Source: Plecoglossus altivelis (taxonomy: Eukaryota > Chordata > Actinopteri > Osmeriformes > Plecoglossidae). Taken from it: 64,000 nt of DNA. Position numbers and translations under genes: made by a program. Where the stretch lies: the NCBI GenBank assembly GCA_036571765.1, contig BROE01000005.1, positions 9,515,518 through 9,579,517 of the forward strand. The letters run 5' to 3'. A model generated the notes under the pieces. That model did no database searches. It was not told the origin of the DNA and saw nothing but the letters and a program-made list of their open reading frames with translations. How positions within the stretch are numbered: position 1 is the stretch's first letter; every line of letters begins with the position of its first letter. This document shows, in pieces, positions 1 to 9,824 of the stretch.

Positions 1-580
1 GTTGCCCGGGTGACGCATCTGACAGTATATCAAAGTTTACACTGATCCCCCTCTTCTGCAGAGGGAGGGAGGGAGATGGTAGGATTGAGGGGGAAGATGA
101 AAGAGAAGATGGTGGAAGTCAAGAAGGGAGGAGAACATATGATACTGAAAAAAAATTTGAAGGAATAATCAGAGACAAATTAAGACCATGAAGGATAACA
201 GACAGACAGGGAGGAAGGGAGGGAAGCAGGGAGGCAGGGAAGCAGGGAGGCAGGGAATGGGGCGAGCGAAAGGGGAATGAAGGTGGAAAGCAATGGAAAG
301 CGAGACAGACAGAAAGAGAGAGAGAAGAAATAGAGATGGGGAGAGAGTGAGCATGATAAGTTGAATTGAGAGATGGGCAAGGGGAGGTATGGAGAAAGAA
401 AGACAGAGAGAAAGAAAGAGACAGAGAGATAGAGCGATAAAGAGATAGAGGAAGAAAAGAAAGGAGAGGTGAGGTGAAATGAGAGATCATGAGATTGAAC
501 ACATGCCATTCGTGAGAGGCGATGAATGACAAGCAGGGTGCTTGAGGTGGAAAATCACTCCTACAGATGGAGGGAGAAGA

Positions 581-752
581 GAAGGAGGCTAGAGAAGGAG
601 GCTAGAGAAGGAGGCTAGAGAAGAAGGCTAGAGAAGGAGGTTAGAGAAAGAGGCTAAAGAAAGGAGGCTAGAGAAGGAGGCTAGAGAAGGAGGTTAGAGA
701 AGGAGGCTAAGGAAAGGAGACTAGAGAAGGAGGTTAGAGAAAGGAGGTTAGA
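581..752. repeat. 13-bp purine-rich minisatellite
   Basis: About 13 degenerate tandem copies of a unit close to GAGGCTAGAGAAG. Variants have GGTTAG, GGCTAAAG or an extra A. The array directly follows a longer polypurine tract. Confidence 0.85.
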
Positions 753-1160
753 CAAGCAAAGCTGCTATACAAAGATGAGGAAAAATAAGATCCAAGGAGG
801 GAAAGTGAATTAAATGTTATCACACGTCAACACCTTTCCCGAAAAATGCCCTACAGTGAGAATTTCCTTGTCTGGTCAACTGCTGTTTGTGGTAATACCG
901 GACTAACATAGATACCTGTTCCTAGGTACGTGTCAAACAAACAGCTCTATTCATCAGTGCAGCACCTTCCCCCCTCCCCCTTGAGTAGTACAGAATAGAC
1001 GACAGACATGAAGCTGACTGGAAGCCCTGCGTCCACCTGAAGAGATCAGATTAGAACACAGCTATTTTCAGCTGTTTTTGTAACCATGAGAGCAGAGAAA
1101 ACATAGCGGAGAACAACAAGCCAGCAGAACGCCAGGTAGGCATGGCTGGCTGGCAAGCTA

Positions 1161-1207
<47 letters not shown>

Positions 1208-1270
1208 CTTGCCCGCCCGCCCGCCAGCCTGCCCGCCTGCCAGCCTGCCCGCCTGTCCGTCTGTCTGTCT
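1161..1270. repeat. CTGC tetranucleotide array with degenerate tail
   Basis: Twelve consecutive CTGC units run from 1161 to 1208. They decay into CCGC, CAGC and CTGT variants up to about 1270. The Gln/Ala/Gly/Arg-rich open frames over it on the minus strand are translation of the repeat, not genes. Confidence 0.9.
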
Positions 1271-3315
1271 TCCTGGTGAATTCTAACTGCACAGCCCACT
1301 GATTTGGGTGAGAATTAAATGTGTTTGTTTTGAACCTGATGTTCTGTAACAAGGCAAATGTTCCTCATCCCTATTCCACTGATTCATCAGTGTAAATAGA
1401 TCCATCAATCAAAGCCCTTATCTAACAGGCTCTGGCTTTCATAGCCATGGCACACTTTATCCTGCCTGCAATGAATAGGGACTGAATCTCTTACAGTGGG
1501 TTGGGAGGGGGGCACTTGTGTAAAGCTCTCCCATACACACCAACACATTCACAACTACACACAAGCAACCCATCCACACACCCTCGGTTCTCACTTTCAC
1601 ATGACAAAACACTGAACTGCAACACCACCCTCTCACACTGGCACAGATCTCATTGTCACACACCCACTCACCCACCTCCCAATCCCATAAGCACGCACAC
1701 ACACGCACGCACACACATGCACATTCACGTACAACCCCACAACTTCAAGAAAAAAGCTTTAGCCTGATTAACTGGTTGTTAAACAGTTGCCAGATGTCTG
1801 TCAGAATCTAAGACTTCGAAGCCTATAGATCCCAGAGCAGCACAGAGAATAATGACATGGAGCAATCAGAGAACTCTGACCTCTCGAACCAACGTGGTCA
1901 AAGCATGTCTCTGATCCAGGGAGAAGAGAATTAGCCTGGTGAGGAAGTACTGCTCTTCCTGCCTGATCTGCAGTGCTCCGATATGCTCAGTTCTCCGCTG
2001 ACCTGCTGTGGGGCTCGCTTGTGTTTGTGCTGTGAGTGTGGCTGGTGTGAGACAAACCCCCACACCTCTAGCAGCTCCTCTGCTCCAGCTGGGCAGATCT
2101 CACACTGAGTCACGCAAACTGTCACACACTCTTTCTCTCGCACACTGGTACGTACACAAACGCACAGCTAATGATAGACATCTGCTGCACGTGTACAACT
2201 GTAAAAGCACACATAGCAACAGTTTAGAAATGCACGCGCTCGTTTGGTACGGAAATACACGCTCAATCAGATCAACACAGCAGCGCTGTCTAACGTAGCA
2301 ACAGTTTACCAAGCTACCTCTCAGCCCTCTCTCCTGCAGAGCTGGCTGCTTTCAGCTAAGTGCCACCACAGCACACTTATCCTGACAAGAATAACGTGTT
2401 ATTTGTGCAGTCCTCACACCAGACTCAAGTGGAAAGGCTTACCTTGACTCTCCCAAGGATCCCTTGCAAGCCGGCGTGAACATTTCTCAGCAGTGGGTGA
2501 CTGGTCCAACCATCAGCTATGGAATGGCAGTGAGATGAAGTGAGAGAGCGAGAGAGAGAGGGGTGGAGAGGGAGAGAGCGAAAGAGAGAGGGAGAGAGAG
2601 AGAGAGAGAAGTAAAAGGGGATTTAAAAGGGGGAGGGCGAAGATAGAGAAGGGTAAAAGAAAAAATTAGACTGAGCGCTCTGTGTGTGTGGGTGTATGTG
2701 TGTGTGTGTGCGTGTATGTGTGAGTGTGTGTGTGTAAGAATGCACTGTGTGGGAGGAAGCTGTTGCCATGGTGAGGGATACGCCTAGAATAGTATAGAAG
2801 AGAAGAAGTCGAGAAGAGTAGAGAATGGAGGAGCATAGAGGAGGGGAGGATGCACAAAGCAAGGGAAGTGTTCCAAATAAGCACAGCAGTTCTAGGGGAA
2901 CTCTTTTATAAGCAACATGAGCTTCAATCAGGTTATTGGTTTGGTGGCTACTAAGTCAACAACTTCACCTTAGTCACACACAAGTGTGCGCAGCAAATAA
3001 GACAGAGCAGATTTCTGGGTGATATTCACAGGATTTCATTGATACTTTCAAACACCTACACACAAACATCAACGCAGGTGAACCATAAGTCTGTGATTTG
3101 AAAATGAGTTCTCTTCCTGAGGGTGACCGCACCACCATGTCATCAGATCGATGGCCGTGCACATTCTCACCCTGAGGTGCACAGCAGAAGCCGGTCAATA
3201 GAGATCTGGACAATCACAGATAGATCGCCCACTCTAAACTATTTGGTATTGATCCAGTTGTGACCCTGCTTGGGCTCTGGCAATAACAGAGTGAAGGCAC
3301 TGCGGTGGTGTGTTT

Positions 3316-3390
3316 GTGTGTGTGTCAGTGTGTGTATAACAAGGATGTGTGTGTGTGTGTCAGTGTGTGTATAACAAGGATGTGTGTGGG
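3316..3390. repeat. 35-bp tandem duplication in a TG-rich tract
   Basis: A segment starting CAGTGTGTGTATAACAAGGA occurs at 3326 and again at 3361, giving a 35-bp period. The second copy is complete to about 3388. The flanks are TG-rich. Confidence 0.85.
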
Positions 3391-3578
3391 TGGATGACAT
3401 GCATGGCTGAAATTATCCCTGAGGACAATTTTAATCAAATCTGTTCCTCCAAAAGCATACGAGTCACACATTGCTTGTCTATTCATTAGTTGTGCTTGTT
3501 TAATGCTGTTCTTTCTCTTTTGCCTATGTTTCCCACTATTCAGGGAAGTTTTATACAGAGAGATTTAGCCTCTAATTG

Positions 3579-3629
3579 GTCCTGCTTGTTCTGGGGTTGC
3601 CTTGGTAACCTTTTCTGAACAAGCAGGAC
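3579..3629. promoter_or_regulatory. X-box (RFX motif) in the loop of a 13-bp inverted repeat
   Basis: GTCCTGCTTGTTC at 3579-3591 is exactly complementary to GAACAAGCAGGAC at 3617-3629. The 25-base spacer contains GTTGCCTTGGTAAC at 3596-3609, a two-half-site X-box of the kind bound by RFX factors. It lies about 1.35 kb upstream of the XAF1 start. The repeat and motif are read directly; any function is inference. Confidence 0.55.
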
Positions 3630-3933
3630 GCCAGTTGTTAAGTTTGTATGCAATAGCTATCCCATAATAAACTCCCTCTCTGGGTAAAAAAAGGGCCACC
3701 TTACTGTAGCTTGCTCACCAAAAGCCCTCAGGAGTACAGTCCTCAGGCTAAGGCCTCACAGAGTAATAGACTCATGGTCACCTCTCCCCCCACCCCTATT
3801 TCAATCACCACTTCAGATATATATTTCAAGGCCCTCAGTGAGGCACAGTATGCTGTCATGGGTAGAGTGAGGAATATGGGTTTAAGCTAAGGTCAGTTTC
3901 ATCACATGAGACTGAAGAGTTAATAGCTCCTTC

Positions 3934-3936
<3 letters not shown>

Positions 3937-3999
<63 letters not shown>
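3937..3999. repeat. TG dinucleotide microsatellite
   Basis: About 31 uninterrupted TG units. This is the longest pure dinucleotide array in the window. Confidence 0.95.
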
Positions 4000-4001
<2 letters not shown>

Positions 4002-4961
4002 TGAGAAGTGTATTTTACCTCTAACAAACCCAATACACAGGTAATGTACAACTGAATTGTAAAATAAGGTTAGAGGACATTGTAGAGTAGCTTCCACAGT
4101 AGTGCGGGCATGTGCATACCAACACGCTCTTCTCTCACATGAAAAAACTGATGTTACGACAAAACTGTAGGTCCCTAAACTACTGAAGCAGAAAGCTATC
4201 AACTTAACAATCCTTCCAATCTTTCTGATGTAGACTAGAAAGAGCAAGACAAACAGCTAATGGGAAAAGAAGAGAAACAAAGGAGAGAAGGAGTCAGCAA
4301 GAGAGACAGACAGAGAGGGAGGGAGGGAGGGAGGGGGGTGGAGGGGGAGCTGGCAGCTGTTGACAGAAGGATAATGATTATTGAGGCAGGATTAGGAGGT
4401 GAATCAGCCATCCCTTGTCACCTACAGCAACGGTCTAAAAATTGTAAATATGGAAACCAATCCTTTAATCACGTCTCTACTGAGGTGGCAGAGCACACTA
4501 ACACATGATATTCATAGTATCGCCACTTCTCTGGAACTAATATGAGGTTGCCTGACTGTGAGGGATGATCACAGCTTCACAAATATCATCAACACTTGAG
4601 CGAACACATACAGCATAAACGCTTATTGAAAACATAACCTTAGTTTTGAGCCCTGTGATTAAAGGTTTGGTTTCCTTTCAGTCATACGACACGAAACCTC
4701 CCATATATACAAAGCTGCAATTTGTAGACAACATTTATGTTCTCATATTGTTTCTAACTTCACCAACGTAGAAGAAAATCTACCACCAAGATATAACTAT
4801 TACATTTTATGACACACTGAACGTTTTCTTCTAATCGACCGTTTACCTACGCCATCTAGTGATACGCGTTGCAAACAACCATTTTCGGTGCCTTAGGTTT
4901 CTGTTGCTTGAAAAACATAACAGAAAGTAGTTTTGGTTGTTACTAAAGTCAGACAGCCGGC

Positions 4962-6593
4962 ATGGAGACAAAGGGGAGCTCGGAGGAGATTCGTATTTGT
5001 AAACAGTGGTGAGATATCATTCGAAATCGATCGTTCTAAAAAGGTATTCATTGGCAATGCTTAGGCGGTATTTGTCTTCTCATTTGATCTGTTCAAATAG
5101 TTAGTTTGAGTCGAAAGCGAAAGTGTTTAAAAAGAAAACATCGTGATTAACAAGCTTATACACTGATGTAAAATGCAAAGAAAAGACTCATGACAGTATG
5201 AAAGATTACTCTAATTCTCTTCTCTCTGTCTTTGACACACTGACACGCAGCAATAAGCAGGTGGCAGAGGCTAACTTTGCTCTTCACGAATCCCACTGTG
5301 AGCGATTCCTGTGCCTGTGCCCAGACTGTAACGAACCAGTCCCCAGAGACCAACTGGACCAGCACCGTGTTGACCAGCACACACAGGTTTCATACATCAC
5401 CTATTATGCTTCCATACTACTTCACATAGTACATTAAGTGGACTATAATATCATTCATCTTCCCTTAGGTGAAATGCCCAAAGTGCCACAAGAACGTGGA
5501 GAGCGGCCAGCTTATGGACCACAAGGTAGCCCTACGTTGGTGTGCTGCCTCTCTGTGAGTGTGTATGTGAATGTCCATCTCCTCATCTCTCTCTGTCTTT
5601 GTCTGTCTCCAGTCAGATGAGTGTGATGAAAGGCTGCAGTGTTGTGAGTATTGCCAGTTGGAGGTGCCCTGGAGCAGCCTTGCAGACCACACTCTGACAT
5701 GTGGTAGTAGGACAGAGCTCTGCGATGACTGCGGGCGCTACGTCACCCTCAGGGATCAGCTGGGACATGCTCAGATCTGCCTCCAGGCTGACTCCACCCC
5801 TCAACTTACAACGAGTAAGGGCAACTTTGGACAGGAGTCCAATTCTGGTGTGTCTTTGATATCTTTCAGTGTCTGAATAAATCCACCAGTTCAATAGATA
5901 GAAAATGTATTTAGGTACACATCTTGAATATTTAGCCCAAGAATAAGATTTCTGCCCAGAATGAATCCTTGAGTCTGACCTTTGCATGTATTTCCACCCT
6001 AGAGGACACATCTGTGCTGTGCAGAAGCTCATTGGACACCTCCCCATCAGAGCAAACAGCCCAAAATTGGGTATGTCACGTTATCAAACTGATCAAATGC
6101 ATTGTTATACACATATCGTTTACATGTCTGTCTCAATCTCTCCTTCCTTCTTCTTGGCCATTAGCTGTCCAGTGACCCGCGTCAGGAGGAGGCAGAGGTT
6201 GACGACCATCCTGAGAGCCAGAATGATAGCATCAGCTCTGGGCTGAGCAACATCCTGAGGGCCACCTCCATCTTTGGCCAAGAGGGCGCTAGAGGGGACA
6301 GGGGAAAGGATCAGATCAGCACCTGTCCCTACTGCCACCTGGCCCTCCCTTTGGTCACTCTGGAATGGCATGAGGTACCAGTTTGTATCCAGGAATGCTC
6401 CTTATGCTATTCATTAACCACCGATAGGCACATACTGTACTCGCATGTAAGGAGTTATTGCGGAAGATTGCTTTGATTATTATATTATGATTGCAAATAT
6501 ATATATCTAATTAATCTGCGTTTCTTTCCTTGTTTCCAGGCTAAATGTCAGAAATATGCCCTCTTGAAAGGAAGAGGAGGGAAGACCGTTTAA
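4962..6593 (+). CDS. xaf1: XIAP-associated factor 1-like zinc-finger protein
   Basis: Seven coding exons: 4962-5008, 5251-5386, 5469-5525, 5613-5814, 6003-6070, 6165-6374 and 6540-6593, giving 257 aa. The N-terminal half is a run of TRAF-type Cys/His zinc fingers. CxxC pairs lie at residues 13/16 and 39/42, with a paired HESHC at 28-32, and the spacing is that of XAF1 (LCPxCxEPVP, CGSRTELCxxCGR). A last finger (CPYCHLALPLVTLEWHE) matches the XAF1 C-terminal finger, and the middle linker is shorter than in mammals (human about 301 aa). XAF1 antagonises XIAP and is interferon-inducible in mammals. The neighbour FBXO39 is the same as in human, which supports XAF1 over the related TRAFD1. The start is the first ATG, ahead of a good GT donor; exon 1 encodes only 15 residues plus two bases. 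Confidence 0.88.
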
Positions 6594-6988
6594 AAATAAT
6601 ATGAAGATGAGCCAGAAGATCCAACTGATTGTTATCAATACAGTAGATGTTTATTCTGGTAAAAGAGTTCTAGCAAATTGTTCTGATGCAATACCTACAT
6701 TTATAACAATAATCTGTTATTTCAAAAAGGTTTACATATGCATCCAAGCTCTGAAGTAATTATGTCCATTAATAATTGCACAATGACCCCATAGATTGTA
6801 GCTGCTCATTGTTTTATCATGTTATTATACTAACATTTGTATAATAAATTGTACATTTTAAGACATTTGAATGGTCCTCTAAAATCAGTTATTTTGATGC
6901 CATTTTTGTCAGGCCTCTATTTTTAAAAATTGGTCTCACAGTATATGTGGTTGTGCACTGTGATGTCATAAAGGCTTGATGTTGTGAC

Positions 6989-6994
6989 AATAAA
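6989..6994 (+). promoter_or_regulatory. Poly(A) signal AATAAA, probable XAF1 3' end
   Basis: AATAAA lies about 400 bases after the stop codon. A second candidate AATAAA is at 6843-6848. The 590 bases between XAF1 and FBXO39 hold only this 3' UTR and the FBXO39 promoter. Confidence 0.5.
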
Positions 6995-7184
6995 TGTGTG
7001 CATGTTCTAAAAGCATGGTTGTGGTTTCATGTCATTATCCTCAGTTAGTAAACAGTGAGAAAGTGACTGCAAAAATGGGCACAGTTTGTCCAGTTTTCAT
7101 AGTCAAGCTTCAAAAAATATCCGAGTAGGTTCATTTATTGACTACAGGACATTTTTTGTTAGTCACCGAGCCCATTGTTTTAAA

Positions 7185-9450
7185 ATGAATCACCCAGCAG
7201 ATCCTGTCGAACAAGTCTCAGATGAGGAAATCAAAGAGGAGGAGGAAGCCAAAGTAGAAAAGGAGGCCATGAAAGAGGTAGATGAAGAGGAGTATGAGGA
7301 TGAAGAGGATGATCAGCCTAGATGTGGCTGGGGTTACCTCCCAGATGTGTGTCTCCGCCAGGTCTTCTGGTGGCTGCGAGACCGTGACCGTGTCCGAGCC
7401 ATGCTCGTCTGCCGCCACTGGCACCACGCGATGCACTCGCCCTCCCTCTGGAGAGTCCGTACCTTCAACTTCTCAGGACGCATCTCGCGCATGCGGCGCT
7501 CAGAGCTGGAGACGGCGGTCTGCTACGCCAAAGCATACGGCAACTACCTGGAGGACTTGGAGATCCGTTTCTCTCACCCGCTCAACTCCCTGGTGTCCCG
7601 CCGCTTCCAGCAGACCTTGAGGACCTTCCTGGCGGCGCTGCGCAAGACAGGAGGCCGCCTGCGCTCCCTCACCATCAACCACATGGAGCTGGACCGGGCC
7701 GTCTGGTGTCGCAGCGTGAGGAACGGTCTTGTCCGCAGCCTGACCTTCTACCTGAGGAGGGAGGGCTCTCGTCTGGGTCACTTGAGCCTGCGGGGAGCCC
7801 GTCTCAACCTCCCCCAGGGCCTGGAGGTGCTGGAGGCCGTGGCTGCAGCCCAGCAGCATGTCCACCTGGGCCGGAGGCCTGGCATCTTCCGCCTGAACCT
7901 GGAGGATTTTTTCTCCCAGCCTCTGGCAGTGTACAGTCATCCAGATTTTGCCCATGTCATGACCAGGTACAGTAGTGGGCTTGAGGACAAAGTGAAGGGA
8001 ACAGCATTGAACATTTCCAATGTATCCTCTTTTCTATTAAGACACATTGATTTAACCATTTACGGCAATAGAAACAGGTTTGTCTTTGGTATTGTGGCAA
8101 AAAGACATAATTATAAGGCAGTGAGTATAGGATATAAGATGCTGGCCAAGCCATGCCAGAACTTTCTCCGCCAATATGTTGTCATCCTCTTCTTCCTAGG
8201 TTCAGAGGTCTGTCCACCCTCACTCTGAACTACAGCTGCGTGTCTGATGAACTGCTGGCTGCTCTTTCGGTGGCATGCCGGAATCTCAGGGGCGGTGGCT
8301 CCCTGCGTACCCTCATCATGCGCTGCCACGTACACGAGCCACACATGCAGATGATCTCAGGCGATGCCTGGGTCCACCTGGCCCGCCACTGTCCTGATCT
8401 ACGGGTCCAGATCACGGTGGAGCGGATCCTGAACCTGAGTAATCTGAACCAGATCCTCCTGAAGGAGATCCCTTTGAGGTCTCTCAGCTTGACCAGCTGC
8501 TACTTCAGCGAGCAAGACTGGAGCGTTAAGCCTGCCCTCTCCAGCATACTGCCCTGGTATGGCCATTGCCTGCAGGTCAGTGAATGGGGAGGCTGTAGAT
8601 GTGTTAAATGCATACTGTACATTTGGGTATCTATTCTATTTGTTTTATTTCATTCAAAGAGTTGTTTGTCTAAGATTGACTTGTCTCACACTGCACTCTA
8701 AAATGTAACGCATTACAAATCAATGAAACAATGATGAACAAAGAATGAATGTCTGTTTCAACTTCAACTCTGTTGGAATTGTTTTCCAGTGACAATGAAC
8801 CTCTTTCCTCCTGTTGTCCTTTTTTTTTGTATCTATCGGGAGTAGAAGTTGACCCTGGACCTGAACAACAGCCATGAGAGTGTGGATGAAGAGATCCTGG
8901 ATCTAGTGCAGCTGTGTCCACGGCTGGTCTACCTCAAGGTCTGGGCCTTCCTCCGGATCAGCTTCCTAGACTTCCTGCTGCAAAAACGCCTGGATAAAAA
9001 GTGTTGCCTCAGGACCATCAAGGTTAGCAGGGTCAGATCAGGGGGGGAACCAGTATAAGGAAAGGTCAAACTACTCCCTTAGCATGCGGTTGGCAAGACA
9101 GCTGGAAAATATCTGTTTGATGTTCAGGTTTTACGTTTCGCTTCAATTGCTCTTGTAGAGGAATCCAACCATAACATGTTTGAGCAGAAACCAGGTTCAG
9201 AGCCTGGCAGATGAGGTCTTCCCTCATCTCAGATAGTTGTGGTAACACATTGAGGTAGGCTTCTCAAGAAGCCCAGACTGGCCCCAGTAGTTCTCACAGA
9301 TACACATGTTCCTGCCTTCAGGTGCGTATCTACACCAACAAGTACGAGACACACGATGAGGATGAGCAGTTGGAGGAGGTGTACTCACGCTACAGGCAGC
9401 TCATCCACTCAGAGCTCAACTACTTCGCCATCTCCTACCCCATGCTGTGA
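7185..9450 (+). CDS. fbxo39: F-box only protein 39
   Basis: Four exons: 7185-7966, 8200-8575, 8846-9022 and 9322-9450, encoding 487 aa. Residues 1-45 are very acidic (Glu/Asp runs) and are followed by an F-box at about 49-90 (LPDVCLRQVFWWLRDRDR, then LVCRHWH). The rest is the leucine-rich-repeat-like part of the FBXO39/FBXO33 group, ending SELNYFAISYPML, close to human FBXO39 (442 aa). Known role of the family: substrate receptor of SCF E3 ubiquitin ligases, testis-biased in mammals. Position between XAF1 and TEKT1 and the shared strand match human 17p13. I chose the start at 7185. An in-frame ATG at 7086 would add 33 residues with no family resemblance, so the N-terminus is the least certain part. 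Confidence 0.92.
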
Positions 9451-9695
9451 CCCCTGACCTCAGACATTTTGCATTCAGTAGCCAATCACCAGTCCAGGAA
9501 ATATGATGCAGGAAGCAGATACTTAATTTCCTGTGAATGTGCTTGATAAACGACACTCGAACAGGCCTACACATACCCGCAAATTCACCTCGTCTGTTTC
9601 TCTTTTACATGATGTCTCCAATCCCCTGCTTAGACTAAGATATATTAAAGTTACAGCAAACACAAAAAGTGCAAGAAAGCATTCGAAGAGCCTCT

Positions 9696-9701
9696 TTTAA
9701 T
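9696..9701 (-). promoter_or_regulatory. Variant poly(A) signal ATTAAA, probable TEKT1 3' end
   Basis: ATTAAA on the minus strand, about 125 bases past the TEKT1 stop. No AATAAA is present on this strand between the two convergent stop codons. Confidence 0.4.
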
Positions 9702-9731
9702 AGCATATTCACATCTCATAGTTTCTTAATG

Positions 9732-9737
9732 AATAAA
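9732..9737 (+). promoter_or_regulatory. Poly(A) signal AATAAA of FBXO39
   Basis: AATAAA lies 282 bases after the FBXO39 stop codon. It sits on the far side of the likely TEKT1 signal, so the two convergent 3' UTRs probably overlap. Confidence 0.6.
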
Positions 9738-9824
9738 GACACTGGAAAGGCCTGGGATCTGACCTGGTCACACCCCAGGGGTAAAACATAGAGGCCCAGA
9801 CAATAGGTCAAGAACGCTGGCTGC

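Larger units (their letters stand above)
1..4961. other. Gene-poor, repeat-rich stretch left of XAF1
   Basis: I find no convincing coding exon here. The first 540 bases are strongly purine-rich on the + strand, and the open frames on the opposite strand only encode Ser/Leu/Pro-rich low-complexity peptides. The stretch holds a 13-bp minisatellite, a CTGC array, a 35-bp tandem duplication and a long TG array, listed separately, plus GA-rich tracts near 2540-2620 and 4310-4340. A possible minus-strand splice donor lies at 2441-2442. An X-box inside an inverted repeat lies near 3600. The rest looks like ordinary intergenic DNA. Confidence 0.6.

Noticed and set aside
119..532. Open frames of 60-137 codons rich in Ser, Leu and Pro on the minus strand
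   Set aside because: They are translations of a polypurine tract. Several overlap in different frames with the same composition, and none has a splice or domain signal.
1051..1352. Gln/Ala/Gly/Arg-rich open frames over the CTGC array
   Set aside because: Pure repeat translation (AGRQ units), with no flanking coding sequence.
4640..4961. Interferon-response element upstream of XAF1
   Set aside because: GGTTTCCTTTCAGT near 4668 resembles an ISRE but has one base of spacing instead of two between the TTTC halves, so the call is not supported.
7500..7955. 151-codon open frame antisense to FBXO39 exon 1
   Set aside because: It is the shadow of a long GC-rich coding exon. The sense frame matches FBXO39 and the antisense frame matches nothing known.
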